NCBI GenBank assembly: GCA_000231825.2
Contig: JH720315.1
Location: 100,177-164,176 of the forward strand
Direction of reading: 5' to 3'
Origin: Tetrahymena elliotti 4EA
Taxonomy: Eukaryota > Ciliophora > Oligohymenophorea > Hymenostomatida > Tetrahymenidae
DNA length: 64,000 nucleotides
Made by a program: the position numbers and the translations under genes
Notes under the pieces: model-generated
The model's database searches: none
Told to the model about the DNA's origin: nothing
The model's input: only the letters and a program-made list of their open reading frames with translations
In this document: in pieces, positions 49,596 through 63,864 of the stretch
How positions within the stretch are numbered: the first letter of the stretch is position 1
Layout: every line of letters starts with the position of its first letter

Positions 49596-52068
49596 CCAAG
49601 AGTAAATAAAGAATATTGTTAAAAAGGACTTAATTAATTTTAGATTAACATAAACAAAAGTGATAAAGAGTAAATTTTTCATAATAAAAATTTCAAGATT
49701 TAAAAAAACTACATAAATTCTAATTATTTAAACATTTTAAGTCAAGAAATCAGGAAGGTAGGTAGATAATCCAAACTCAATTAGATCAAGGAAGCCAGTT
49801 TCCCAACAAAATATAAATAAAATTTTAATTGTATTTAATTTATATTTATATATTTGTAACAAGTCTTTTAGTTTTCTAAATCTTTTTTTACTTTCTGTTT
49901 AGTTCAATAAGTTGAATAAGTTGTATATAATTATTTTAATTAAATTTAATTTTTTCTTAATGCAAAATATTAAATTACAAATATAAATTATCTTTAACTT
50001 TTTAATACAATTTTAAATGTCTGATCCAATAAAATTTGTTTTTCATACAAAAAGTTTAAAAAAAAGAAACAAAAGATTAAAAAAATATTTTAAATTGGAA
50101 AAAAGAACTATGAAATATTTTTTTGTGATCAAATTTGATAATTACTTTTCAAAAATAAAAATCTGAATAAATAAACTAACTTTGAGTTTTTTTTCCAGCT
50201 ATCATAAACTAACTAATAGGAAAACTTTTTAGGTATAATTCAGTCTTCAATATATTTGATTTTTTTTGGTTTGTTTGGAAATTGAGAAAAAATAAAAAAT
50301 AGTTTTGGATTATTAAAAAATATCAAATTTGAGAGGAAAATAAGATTCAATTAAAAAATTTCGTTTTTAATTAAATTTTTCTTACTTTCAGATATTAATT
50401 TGCTGACTATTAATCACCAAATAACTTCATATTCAAATAGATTATCAAATAATAGTTAGATCAAAAAATCATACAAGATTAATTGATTTTAATAGAGTGA
50501 AAAAAGCATTTATGCATAATAGTTTATTTTTCTAAATATGATTTTGAACTTATAAAAACGTTATTAATTCTTAGCATAAAACATTTTCATTATTATTTCT
50601 AAGTTATTAAAGTTTCAAAACTCTTTTTTAATGATTGATTTAAGTATTTTCCTATATAAAATAATATTATTTACATTACTACTTTCTTTCCTTTTTTATT
50701 ATTAAAATAATGGCATTTTTTAAAGTGTCCAAACTCCTTTACCCTAAAATAAAAATTGACTAAAGTTAGATAAAAAATTATAAATTTTTAAATCTAAACT
50801 AACAAAAACAAAAATGTTTTTCTACTAATTTGCTTATTTGAGTTTAGAGGATATAGATTAAAAAGATATACATCATTAGATTATTTTCTATATGCCAGAA
50901 ATTAGCTGCTTTTGATGCTAAAATGATTAGGACCAAGAGCAGAAATATAATTATTTAAACCTAGTTTTATGAATTATCTAAGATTTCTTTGGTAATTTCC
51001 CCTTTCATTAACTTTTAATTCACTAAAATAAGCCATTTAACATTTTTATTGATATAAAAGGTAAGTCTACTTTCTAAATAATAAACTAAAGAGATTGTTT
51101 GTTTTCAAAAGTTTTATTACTATTATTTTACAATAAAAAAAGTAAATAGTGTAAAAAATAGCATGGATATTCTATTGATATGTTCATTTCACTGTATCTC
51201 CTATCATTTTAAATTGTTAACGTAGCAAAAAATACATTCATCATTATTGTAAATCTAATTAGTTTGAATGATTTACTTTCTTTGCTGATAAATACATTTT
51301 CAAAGTTGAATGCTTTATCCTCGAAATATGATACGAGTGAAATTTATTTTTACAGCTAAAGAATGTATTTATTTATTTATTTATTTTGTTATCAATTAAT
51401 GCTACTCATTGGAGATTTATTGAAGAAAGAAATTTAGATAATCTAATAAGCATTTTTACTGATCTTTTTTTTGTGATTATATTAATAATTCAGGTATTTT
51501 AAAAGACTAAGTTCCTATTTTTAATTTAATTTTACTCTTTTTAAATCCTTCCCTCTAATTTTTTACAAGTCCAATTTAGAGTATAGAACCTGAATACAAT
51601 TATTCTATAATTGCTCTCTCTATTAATAAAAAAATAAAAACAAAGAGATTAATTTTAAAAGGGAGGCTAATATTTTCAAAGTTTGCTAAAGTGTTAAATT
51701 CCTTAATTCAATCAAAATAAACATAGCTTTAATTTTCATGGCAAACAAGAAAGTTATTTATTCCATTAAAATTTATAGAAATAGTTTTTTTTAAAATGTT
51801 ATTTTTATTTTATAAAATTATTTAACTTTAAAAAGGCATACAGGCTAGGCTGCAAAAAATTAAAAGAATTTAATTATTTTAAATGGTGGTTTTAATCAAT
51901 TTCCTTCATAAAAAATAAGTTGGGATTTTGTTTTTTTGTATTTTTTGTTAATTAACAAATTAATTGCTTTTGCATCAAAATCCATTAAATTTTAATTAAA
52001 GCAAAAAAAGTAATAATTTTTTAATTTTGAAAACAAATAATATTATTGAAAAATAAAAAGTAAAAAGG
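49596..52068. other. Long AT-rich intergenic region
   Basis: No exon, RNA gene or clear repeat recognised; short ATTT-type tracts near 51,365-51,385. It holds the 3' end of the micro-exon gene and presumably the promoter of the next gene. Confidence 0.5.
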
Positions 52069-55000
52069 ATGAGCTTGTTTAAAAATCTTCCTTTTTTCTT
52101 GGCTGTTTTGTGTAAGATTATTTTTTATGAAAACATAAAATCATTATTTATTTAAATTAAAAGGGATTTTCAGCATGCTGAAATATTCTTTATGTCTAAG
52201 ATATAGAATATTTACTTAATCCTCTGATTGTTCACTAGGAGCTAATAGTTGTGGATTTGATTAAGGTTCTTAATTATATACTGATTGTAGCGGTTATTAA
52301 TATATTGAAAATGGTTCAACAACCTTAAATTTTTCTTAGGATTTTAGGTAAAAAATTTATTTTTAAAAACTAAAAAAATATTTACAAATTTTTAATGATT
52401 GAAGTTACTTGGAAATAAGACATATCTACTTTAATTACGATATTATTACATTTTCTACAAGTACTCCTAATTTTACAGTTTGCTTTTATTAGTAAGCAAA
52501 CAAATGTAAAAGTTATACTAATCTTTCTGGAAATTTAGTTTGTACAGATAGCTAAAGTAGGAATGTGTTAAAATCAACTGATTTTATTGATGTAGGCCCT
52601 AGTTCTCCTGTAGTATAGCTTTAAATAGAATTTACTTCAAATATATAAAATGTTAAAATCAGTAATATTGTAATTGATGCTGATATCAATACTTCTACTT
52701 TAAATGTAAATTTTTTTCAAAATCTTAGAAAAAGATTGACCATTCTTTTCAAAATTAAATTAAATAAATTAACTTTCAATAAAATAAAATAAATTAACTT
52801 TCAATAAAATAAAATAAATTAACTTTCAATAAAATAAAATAAAAACAAAATAAATTAACTTTCAATAAAATAAAATTATTTTTATTTTATTTAAAGGGTA
52901 TCTTTGGTTGTAATTCATGGGATAATACAAATTGTTAAGCTTGTTACATAGGTTTTAATTAAATTACACTAAATGGAAAACAAATTTGTTAATTATAATG
53001 CCAAAGTGGTAAATACCCTTATATTTCAGATAGCACTTATTTTATTTAATATTGTAGATCTTGTTCTTCAAACTGTTTGAGTTGTACAAATAACTTAAAT
53101 TGTTTGACTTGTGACTCTAATTATGATAAAATTAATACCAAATTAGGAGAAAATTATTGTTTTTTAAAATGTGATCCAAAATAATTTAGAAATAGCAACA
53201 ATATTTGCTAAAATTGCATCTAAAACTGTAATTAATGTGTTGATAGTTAGACATGTTAAACTTGTGATTCTCTTTATGATAATGTTACTATTTCAGTTGG
53301 AGTAAATGAATGTAAGTTAAAATGTAATTCTAATTAATTTAGAAATAGTAATAGTGATTGTTAAAATTGTATGGCAGGATGTCTTTAATGTATTGATGGG
53401 TAGAGTTGTTAAAATTGTGATTCAAGCTATGATTAAATTATTGTTTCACCAGGAATGATTCAATGCTTTCAAAAATGTGCTTCTAATTAATTTAGAAATT
53501 CTAATCTTCAATGCTAGAACTGTGTGCTTAATTGCACATCATGTGTAGATGGGGATAGTTGCTCTTCTTGTTAATCTTAATACTAATTTTCCTCTTCAGC
53601 TAAATATTGTGTACCTATATGTGCTTCAAATCAATATCATGATTCTAACTTTTTGTGCTAAAATTGTGTATAAAAATGTGATTCATGTAGTAACGGATAG
53701 AGTTGTACAAGTTGTTAATCTGGATACCAATTTTTATCAGCAGCTAATTATTGTGTTTTAATATGTGGAGTAAAAAAATATTATGATTAGAATTTCTAGT
53801 GCTAAAATTGTGTTTAAAATTGTGACTCTTGTCATGATGGACAAAGCTGTTCCAGTTGTTAGAGTGGATATATATTCTCATAATAAGCAAACTATTGTGT
53901 ATAGATTTGTAATTCAAATTAGTATAGAGATCAAAACTATATTTGCTCAAATTGTGATTAATCATGTAGTACATGTTAAGGACCAGGTATTAATAACTGT
54001 TTATCGTGTAAGTAAAATTGGTTTTTTTTGAATTATCGATGCTATTAAGTGTGTCCAAATAATTATATTGTTGCTTAGGCTTCTTAATGTGTAGAATGCC
54101 AAAAATACACATCATAATGCTAATAATGTGCTGCCACATGTAGGTCTTGTCAATATGGAGACAAAAACATATGCTTAGACTGCTATTAAACTATGAATTT
54201 TTAATAACAGAGTTAAACATGTATTTGTAAAAACAATATCGACAACAGAAATATATTTTATGAATGTAGTCATGAAAATGTCGCTGTTGTTTAGGCTACT
54301 TTATCAAGCGATTCTCCAAAATTAACTCTAGAATTTGGAGTTCCTTTAGTTTTAATTTAAAATATTAACTGCAATTAAATTTTTGAGAAAAACACTCTAG
54401 ATTTATTGGGATAATCTACTTGCATAATAAATTCATCATAGATTGTAATTTCTCTAAGTAAAGAATTTTAACACCTCATTTTTATTTTTCTCTCAAAATT
54501 TTAAATTAAAACTTTAGAATTTAAATCTAATTTTTAAAAAATAAAGAAAAATAATATTTACAATAATAGGTTAAGATTCATTTATAATGAGTAATAACAC
54601 TCTATCGTTCAAGAACAATATTCTTTAGTATGAATATAATTAGAATAATAATATTAAGATTGACACATTTTATTTGGCATCGTTTACTTAACTAATGAAT
54701 TAAAGTCCTTAAATAAATTATCAGCACTCATAAACACAAAGTACCTGTAATGATGCAATCTTCAAGATATTGGCAAATAACATTTTGAATGATGCAAAAA
54801 GAGGTTTTTATTCATTTTCTTGGAGTATTAGTACTCAACCTAATGTAGATTAATCAACACAGGCAAAGTTAAATTAAATTATATAAAATGCAAATTAATT
54901 GAATAGTACAACATTATTAATTAACAAATATTTAATACCTGATGGAACATAAGTTTCTGCTTATTTCTCATACACTCTTAAAATTAATTACTAGGGAGTT

Positions 55001-58000
55001 TTAAATTTGTAAACATAGATAATGAAGGAAAAAGAAATAATTATTTCTTCAATTCAAAATAGATATCCTCCGATTTACAGGTATATTTACTTTAAAATTG
55101 ATTAATTTTAATATATTTATTACTCTAAAATATAGATATATGGATTTATCTTTTTACTTTGCATTTTAAGTTCAAACTTGTGATTAAGCTGGTCCTACTG
55201 CTTTTATAGAGCCTTTAGATATTAAAATAACCTCTTAAATTATGCCTGACTTAAATAAAATTATTAACTCATCAGCTTCTTAATAAATTTAAATAGATGT
55301 TAATAAATATTTAATACCATTTAACACACAGTTTGATCTATTAGTAAAAATTTTCCAAATAATTAATTCACTAAATAAATTTTCTTAATTATGAGAAACA
55401 AGCAAACAAAAAACAAACAATAAGAATTTTTGTAATTGAAAAATGTAATAATAGAATAATATTAGGATAGATTTTTTATTTTTACTATCCTTCAATAAGA
55501 AAAAGAGTATTTTGTTAAAGAAACTTTGATTAATTTTAAACAAATAAATTTTCATTACAAATAAATATGATTAAATAACTAAAAAGTTTCTTTTAAAAGC
55601 AAATAAATAAATAAATTATCTTTAAATAAATAAAGGTTGAAGTATCTTTGCACAGTAATTAAGCAATAAATTAGAAGTCTTAGATTTAATTTACTCCTTA
55701 GCTTTCTGATCTTTTAGTTTATATACAAGGAGGAGAGAGCAGATAGTTTAACTATAAAAAGGAAATAAGTTTGACAGGAATAGGGCGAGATTATGAAGTT
55801 GAAGATTCTAATTCACCTTAAGGTATCAATTTAAACTGGGAATGTAAATCACTTGTAAAAAATAATGGAGATTTTCAATGCTATGATTATTTAAAAAATG
55901 TTGTTAATATACCTTAAAATGTGGCAAGTATTTCAATTGCTGGATCAACTTTCTTGCCTTATTAGACTGTTTAGTTTACATTTACTGGCAAAAAAGATAC
56001 AAGAGAATCTACAAAAACACTAGTAGCAATATTATCTGAAGTAGATATACCACCTTTAACAATCATGATTGAAAAATAAACTTAACTAGTTTAAGTAAAT
56101 ATGAATGAAGACATTAATGTATCTATTGAATATGATACTAATATTTCTTCTGATACTCTTACGTATGCAGGGGCTGTTTTATATAACAATGAAGTTGTTG
56201 GAACAATTAAATTTGATTTCTATAAAGTTAGATTTAGAATTTGGGATTTTTTTAATAATGTTTTACCAATAAATCCAGTTGTTCAAGTTAGATTTACTGT
56301 TTACAATCCTGCTTACATTATGCCAAGTTTGAGCATTACGAACTTTAACATCAATTTACCTCCAACAAATTGTTAATTTACTGTTACTCCTTCAAGTGGA
56401 GAAGCATTTGTGACAGTTTTTTAAATTTAAATGATTGGATGCTATAGTAAAAATACTCCTTTAACATATTAATTCTTTTACTACACAAATTCTAATGATT
56501 TCAAAGAAGAAAAAACTCATCCAACTAATATTTTAAGAAGAATAATAATAGATTAAACTACTGATTAATAATTTAATACAGTATTACCTTCTGGGAATCT
56601 TTTAATTATGGGATAAGTCATGGATTCTTTTTTAGCCACTTTCAATTCAACTGTTTAAGTTACTATTAATAACATCTAATAAGGTGAGTAATAATTATTG
56701 AATACTATTGATACAGCTTTGTAGATCAACACTTAGCAAATAACCAAATAAAAACTACTTAATTTATGCATTTTAGGAGAAGAAATTTCAAAAAACATTC
56801 CTATTTATAACTTGAATTCTGTGAATTAAAGAAAACCATAGCTGATTGAATCAATTATTAGCTTGTAAAATAATATTCCCACAAGATCATTCTTGCCAAC
56901 ATTTTCAAATAAAGTAATATCATAGATTAAGTTTTCAATACCTAATTCTTAGTAGAGCTCCAGCTAGAATATTTTAGACTAGATCTTCAACATTTTATAG
57001 AAGAATTAATAGATTAGTGAAACTAGCAATTAATTGTAAAATAATAACAATATTGATTTATAGAATTTAGTTGATTCTTTTAAGATGCTGAATTCAACTA
57101 CTTAATCCTTCTCAGATAATTTAATTAATTAATAGATGAATATTTCAGATAAAATATGCAATGACATGAGCAAATTATCACTACCAAATACAGGAGGATT
57201 ACAATTAAAAGGAAATCTGATTTCACTAAATTGTTAATAAATTACATAAAAAAATCTTGAATAATATGTTATGCAGTTTAATGACGATCAATAAACATAA
57301 ACTCAAGTAACAAATCTGTATAGCATAGAATATTCAACATACAGTTAAAATCCATATATTTAAACACCTGCATTCTAGAACTACACATAGGAATTAATTA
57401 AATATGATCCTTAGATTTAATTAACATAAAATAAAGTAATTAAACCTACTATTATTAATTTATAAGCAAGTAGGTATCTTAGTGATACAGCTAATACAAA
57501 TTAAAGCTATATTTTTAAATTTCCTAATGCATTATTATCAAAAACTAATTAAACATGTCTACAGAAGTTAGAAAATACTTGGTCCTCTTCCAATTGTTAG
57601 ACTGTTAATTTTAATTAGATGAATAGTTATTATTGCTACTGCAAAAAATTAAGTTCTACAACAGTGACTGATGATTTAGAGTCACTTATTTAAAATAAAA
57701 ACTTACAAACAGCATTTGGATCTTAAGGAATAGAGAACTTATCTAATTTTTCTAATTTTTATAAATTTGCTGTTGTTTGGATTCTTTTTTCTACCACCAT
57801 TCTGCAGATTGGTTTATATTTTTTTGGGCAAAGATTAGATTAAAAACAAATTCTAAGTGGAGATGTACAAATTCTAAGTGGAGAGGTACAAATCAAACAG
57901 CTTGATAAAGTTTATCCTATTTAGAATGAGAAGGAAAAACAAGATAATATTTCCATTAAAATCAATGAAGAGACTTCCAAATAAGGAGAAGATCAATAAA

Positions 58001-59034
58001 TTTTATAAGATGATAATGAAATGAAAATTTAATAATAAATAAATGATAAAAATCGTAGAAAAGAGTCAGAATTAATGTATATCTAAGAAATAAATATCGA
58101 TGAATAATTTGAAGCTAACAAGATAGCTAGCATTTAAAAATAAGAAGATAATCTATTAACAACTTAAAAATCAGAAAATAAAATGTTTTCAAATTAGAGT
58201 GATAAATTAATATAAATTGATTAATAAAATAATGGTTCAGATGACTATAATTTGCAATAATAAAATTTAGAATAAACACAAAAGTAAAGCTTCTAATTTA
58301 CAAATAGATTATAATTTGATAATATAATATATAAAACACCTCAGTAAAGTGCTCTCTCTAAATTAATTTCTCAGTAATCAAACAATAAAGATAATTAAGA
58401 ATAAGTTAAATAATCATCTGCAAAATCTTCAGAAGACACTAAGAATTCTTTGGATGATTTGTAAAATGTAATCTTAATTGATAAATTTAATAAACTTATT
58501 AGTAAGGGCTTGTTATTTTAATTACTTATTTTCCATGATTTCTTTAGTATATTTTATATTTTTGATGATAAAGTATCTAGAAGTATAAGATTTACCTTAT
58601 TTTATTTAAGAATAATACACTCTTTAGCTATATCAACTATCTTTGACGAAAGTTATACTATTGAAATGAAGATTGTCATATCTCTAATAAGCTCAGTTAT
58701 TTTAATTGTAGGAGATTAAATTGTTACCTTATTCCATAAAATTAAAAAGGTTGGACATCAATTATCTGCTATAATCATAATCAGCCTTCTTTTATTTTAC
58801 TATTATATTATTTTATCTATTACAAGTGGATAAGAACCAAGCACATCAAATTTTAGAATCGTTTATTTCTTGTTGATGGTAGGAGTTGATTTTTTTGTAA
58901 TGCTAAATTTGAATTCTTTGTTAAAAATAAAATTAGTAATTGAAAAGATAAAGTATAAAAATAAAGACAATCTTTTTAGTAAGCTTTATTCACTCTTAAG
59001 CTTAGATATAATTCTTCTAAATCTAAATATTTGA
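52069..59034 (+). CDS. Polycystin-1-like Cys-rich/REJ/GPS membrane protein, ~2,053 aa
   Basis: Seven exons: 52069-52109, 52207-52347, 52405-52705, 52897-54457, 54570-55080, 55136-55343, 55636-59034; total 6,162 nt, divisible by three, to TGA 59032-59034. The first intron's borders are the least certain. Signal peptide MSLFKNLPFFLAV. Residues ~170-600: about nine furin/EGF-like Cys repeats of ~47 aa (CQNCVQNCDSC, then GQSCSSCQSGY). Residues ~640-1100: REJ-type region, including VYIQGGESRQFNYKKEISL and NLNWECKS. At ~1560-1605 is a GPS-like motif (CLQKLENTWSSSNC, then YYCYCKKLSS). A TM follows (~1632, FAVVWILFSTTILQIGLYFF), then a charged Q-rich loop, then about four TM segments near the end (FHDFFSIFYIF, IVISLISSVILIV, LSAIIIISLLLFYYYIILSI, VYFLLMVGVDFFVML). 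This order recalls polycystin-1/REJ receptors but lacks a recognised PLAT domain. Probably a cell-surface or ciliary protein. Confidence 0.8.
52755..52876. repeat. Four ~25-bp tandem repeats in an intron
   Basis: AAATAAATTAACTTTCAATA plus AAATA is repeated about four times within the intron between exons 3 and 4 of the Cys-rich receptor-like gene; the last spacing is slightly longer. Confidence 0.85.
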
Positions 59035-59769
59035 TGTTTTTTATTGTCTAACTTTCTACATTGGATTTATAAAGTTTATATCAAAATTAATGTTACTTAA
59101 ATAGAATCAATATTTTTTAAAAAGATATAAATGTTTACATCTATAAATGTGTTATATTTTATTTTAAGATAAATAATTAGCTCTATTACTTTAAAATCTA
59201 ATAGAAATAAGCAAATTAACTAATTAGGAATTTTACAAATTAGTGAGGTTTTGCAAATTTTAAGTATTTCCCAATACTAAAAATACTGTGGATTCTCATA
59301 TATTAAGAACTTCGTTAATTAAGGACTATTTTCATAAAAAAATAAATTAATAAAAGATATTTTTTTATTTCCTAAATTAAAAATTAAAGAATATTAACAT
59401 TTTCACCAATTCTAAAATTTCTACAAAAATTTTAATAATAATGTCACTCTCACTCATTTGTTTTTCTACATTTTTTTTAAATAAAAGATTTAAGTTTTTG
59501 TGTTAGAAATGTATTTTCAATGTTTATTCCTAAACTGCTTGCTTAATATATTTGTATGTATTATATTATTCAAGTTTTATTTTCTCTATATACAAGCAAT
59601 TAATAACCTGCTTATACTTTCATAATATTTTAATATGAAATCGCTCTCATAATAAAATACATGAAAAATTTAACATATGATTATGAAAACTCTTTTTGAA
59701 TTAATTTTTTCATTAGTCTTTAAATTTCTTATTTTTACAAATCCACTCAATAATTGAAAATAAAAAAAA
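59035..59769. other. AT-rich intergenic stretch
   Basis: No exon or RNA gene recognised between the receptor-like gene and the LRR gene. Confidence 0.5.
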
Positions 59770-61923
59770 ATGACATCAGAAAAATCTTATTTTAACTGTT
59801 TAGAAGATGTAAGCTACTTTTTTATATTCTATCTTTTAAATTGAAACTTTTTATTAATAGTTTTTAAACTCTTCTTTATCTTCTCACATTGAGCTTGAAA
59901 TTGACTTAAGGTACACTATTTTATTAAATATTATTTAGATTTCTCAATGTTATAATTACAATCATTTTAAATAGCTAATATTTTAAAAAAATACATGAAT
60001 TTTTATATAAAAAACTAAATCTTTTAAATTATTATAACTTCAAAATTGTTAAGTTCATTTATTATCGTTTAAATTTTTGAGCTGAGTTAGTAAAAATAAT
60101 AATAATATATTACAATAGTTACTAATAAATGAGTAGAGAGGAGACTTAAAATTTGATTTCAGCTATTGAAAAATGTACTTTCTGCTCTAATTTCGTACTA
60201 TTTTTGAGGTAAAATTCAATTTTTCTTTGGCTAATTTCAAGATTGTTCTCAGAAATGTAAAATAAGATTAAAATTTTATCTTATTATTTACTTCCTAAGT
60301 TTAAAGTTTTTGAATTTGAAGAATAGTTATTTTATTTTACTAATATATTTATTTTAACAAAGTGATAATTTATTGGATGTAAATGGAGCCTAAGCCTTAA
60401 GCTCTGCCTTAACAAAATTAAATAAAATATAATAATTAGAACTCTATTTAAAGTAAATAAAATTTATTTCGAGTATGAATAATGTTAATAACTAAACTAC
60501 TCCCTCTCTGAAGCCTAAAAATTGATATTTTAAATAGTGTAGTGAAAATCAAATTATTGATGAGGGTGTTGAAGCATTAAGTAATGCTTTAATAAGTTTG
60601 GAAAATGTTAAAATTTTAAAATTAGATCTCAGGTAAATTTATTAGAAACAATTAGATTTATTTCATTTATAATTTAAAATTTGAAATCTAAAAAGTGATA
60701 ATCAAATAAGTGGATCAAGTTGCATTTCAGCTTTAAGTTCTTCACTAAGAAAATTTAATAACTTGTAAACTCTAATACTATCATTTAGGTGAAATATATT
60801 TTTTACCATACAATTGATAAACTTCAAACTTCAAAAACTAAATTGAAAAGCTATAATTAAATTGGAGAAATTGGTGCTTCAATTTTATGCTCATCAATTG
60901 CAAGCTTAGTTAATCTAGAAATTTTAGAGCTCTATCTTCGGTAAATAATTTTCTTTGAAATTAATTTTTAGAGATAAAAAATACTTAATTTAGCATAAAT
61001 GCTTTATTTATGTTTAGATTTAATTATGTGCTAATTCAGATGATAAAATTATTTATTTATTTTTATAAGTTTGTAAAATAAAACTCTAATAATTTTATAA
61101 TTTTAATAGTAGTAATTTTATTGGAGATTAAGGTAGTCAGTCTTTAATTTAAATTGTCAAAAACTGCAAGAAGCTATCTAATTTGGATATTTTCCTGAGG
61201 TAAAATTCAATTAAGTTAAAAATACTCTTCTTTTTTTACTATTTACAAAATTACTTTAAAAAAAGTAAAAATAACATTACTAAGTAAGGTGCTTAAAATC
61301 TATTTATTGCTTTGTAAAGCTGTATTAATCTTACAAGTTTGACAATTTCTCTTAGGTAAAAGTGTTTCTATCCAATTTTAAATAATTTTTCTTCATTTAT
61401 TTTTAATTTTACGAATGTTAAAATTAAATCAAATTTTTACCATATAAAAAGTGAAAATGACATAGGAGATGAGTGTTTATCTAATCTAGGTTTTACTTTG
61501 ACTAGTCTTCCAGCATTATTTGCATTAACTTTATAATTTAGGTATAAGACAAATATTTAATGAACTATTTATTTATTCATTCATTCATTTTTATTAATAT
61601 TTTTGTTACTTTTTTCAATCAATAAATGCAATTTTAATATTAAAGCGAATGTTAATTAAGCAAAGAAGGAGCATATGCTTTAGTTAATGCTTTAGCAAGC
61701 TGTTCCATTTTAACTAATTTTTATCTTTATTTTAGGTAAATAATCTATTATTTAATAATATTCTTTTTCTTATTTACAATTTTTTGATTTTTTAATCTAA
61801 CTTTCAATAATTTGAAAATTAATCATAAAAAGTGACAACAATCTTAATTAAGAGCATTAGAATAAGCTATAAAATAAAATATTTAAGTTTAAGAGATTGG
61901 TAGTAAATGATGTATATCTATGA
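59770..61923 (+). CDS. Leucine-rich-repeat protein, one LRR per exon
   Basis: Exon 1 is 39 nt (59770-59808, MTSEKSYFNCLED), then FLNSSLSSHIELEIDL, then about nine exons of 80-95 nt, each with one RNI-type LRR and each beginning with Ser split across the intron. Examples: NGAQALSSALTKL (about 60390), DEGVEALSNALISL (60560), GASILCSSIASLVNL (60880), GDQGSQSLIQIVKNCKKL (61125), KQGAQNLFIALQSC (61290), GDECLSNLGFTLTSL (61460), KEGAYALVNALASC (61660). The last exon near 61830 departs from the consensus and runs to a TGA at 61921-61923 or is frameshifted, so the true end is uncertain. Same family as the loci at 3.3 and 34.6-40.3 kb. Confidence 0.7.
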
Positions 61924-62201
61924 TCAATTCAAATATAATATAAAATGCTGTTTCCTTAACATATTAAAAATAAATTGTTTTTTTATATTACAAAAATATA
62001 TTGAAAATATTTATAATAAAATCTATTATGACATATTGTTAAAAAATGAAATGTGATGGTATATAAATACTTAATAATTGTTTATTAAGTTATTAATTTT
62101 TTATTGTTTATGCTTCTTTCTTATTTTTAAAATTTGACATGCACTAAATATAAAAAAAATTCAGCAGCAAAAAAATTAATAATTTAGAAAAGATAACATA
62201 A

Positions 62202-63864
62202 ATGTCAAAAAATAAAACTCTTAAATAGATTAGAATTAAATATTAAGACATACTTAGTGTAATTAATATTTTCTTTAACATTTGTTAAAACATTTTTTGG
62301 AAACAAAAGTTACTTGAAGAAGATTTAACTGGTTATAAAAACATTTCTTTAGGATTTGAGTAAGTTTAATATTATATTAAATATGTTAAAAACTAATTTA
62401 AAGCTCTTTTCTTCATTTTGATTATGATTAAATATCAGATTTAAAGATTATAATTTAAGATAGTTTGATCAATAAATTTAATTTAATATTTTAAAAATAA
62501 AAGTTATTATGGACATTATGGTCTAAAACTTATTTCATAAATTTATACAAAATGTCCAGATCTTGAGGAACTATAAATCAGTCTAAAGTAAATTTTAACT
62601 ATTTAATAAATTAATCTTATAATTAAAAGTTAATTTTTAAAATTGCTAATATAAAATATTTTAAAGAGTTTATCTTTTTATTGAAAGGTATTAAAGAGTT
62701 GATGAAGAATATGTTAACTAATTAGGCTAAACTCTTAAAAAATTCTAAAATCTTTCAAAGCTTTCTATAAACCTAGAGTAATTTTTATTTTTAAATCAAA
62801 TTTTCTTCTTTTTATATAATTTTTGTAAAAATTCTATGATTTACTAATTTTTTATTGAAAATAAATTATTTTATGCACTTATCATCAATAGGAGTAATCA
62901 AATTGGAGCTAAGGGAATGACTTATTTTGGTTCATTTTAAAGCTGTTAAGAACTTTATCTAAATTTAAGGTTTTGAATTATTTGTTTTAAACAATATTAA
63001 AAATAAAATTCCAAAAAAAATAATTGTTACATTTTTAGAAATAAAGATTTTACAAATGAATAAATATATTTAAATAAAAAGCTTTAACAAGATTGAAGAT
63101 TTAGGAGCAAATTTCTTAGGCCTAAATTTATCAGAAAGCATTCATATTTAATCTCTAACACTTAATATTCAGTAATATCTATTAATCTTTTATAAATAAA
63201 CAATTAAATTTTTTAAATTGTAATAAATTTGTTTGTAAAAAAGAGAAAACAAAATAGGATTTGAAGGAATGTCTAATTTAAGTTTAGCATTTAAGAAATT
63301 AGTTAATCTGTCTATATTAATACTGATACTATAGTAACAATTATTTCATTTTCAAGACTATTTTTTGTCTTCTTTCTTTCAAATAAAAGGAGGGCTAATC
63401 AAAATTAGGACTACTTTATGCTTTATTAATATTTTTTATTCAAAAAATTTTAATCTAAATCTTTTTTGTGGATAGATAACTAACTAAACCCTCCTTTAAA
63501 TATAATCAATTTACAAAAAAAGTTATTTGGTTTTAATGTTTTTTGAAACTCCTAAAATAAAAACAGATAGATCATAATTACTATTCTTTAAATAAATTAT
63601 TTTTTACTAGAGGTAATAATATAGAAGACAAAGGAGCACATATTTTAAGTGAAGGATTAGCTTGCTGTTAAAATCTCAAAGAATTAGAAATTTACCTTTA
63701 GTAAATTAATAACTGATATTGATTTTCTTATTTCTATTATTTTATAAATTAGAAAGAACCGTATTCAAGAAGGGCTTTTTGCTTTATCAAATGGATTTGC
63801 TAACTACTTAAAAATAAAATATTTGCTAATCAATCTTTCGTATGATTTCATTTGTTAATTTTGA
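62202..63864 (+). CDS. Second leucine-rich-repeat protein, one LRR per exon
   Basis: Starts at ATG 62202 (MSKNKTLKQIRIKYQDILS) and ends at TGA 63862-63864. After a short second exon (LLEEDLTGYKNISLGFE) come LRR exons near 62510 (GHYGLKLISQIYTKC), 62700 (VNQLGQTLKKFQNL), 62900 (NQIGAKGMTYFGSFQSC), 63090 (DLGANFLGLNLSESI), 63250 (NKIGFEGMSNLSLAFKKL), 63620 (EDKGAHILSEGLACC) and 63755 (QEGLFALSNGFANYL). Repeats are more diverged than in the preceding gene, which it follows head-to-tail with a ~280-bp gap, suggesting an old tandem duplication. Function unknown. Confidence 0.65.

Noticed and set aside
53744..53974. Minus-strand frame in the Cys-rich region
   Set aside because: Shadow of the plus-strand Cys repeats, which are continuous once TAA/TAG are read as Gln.
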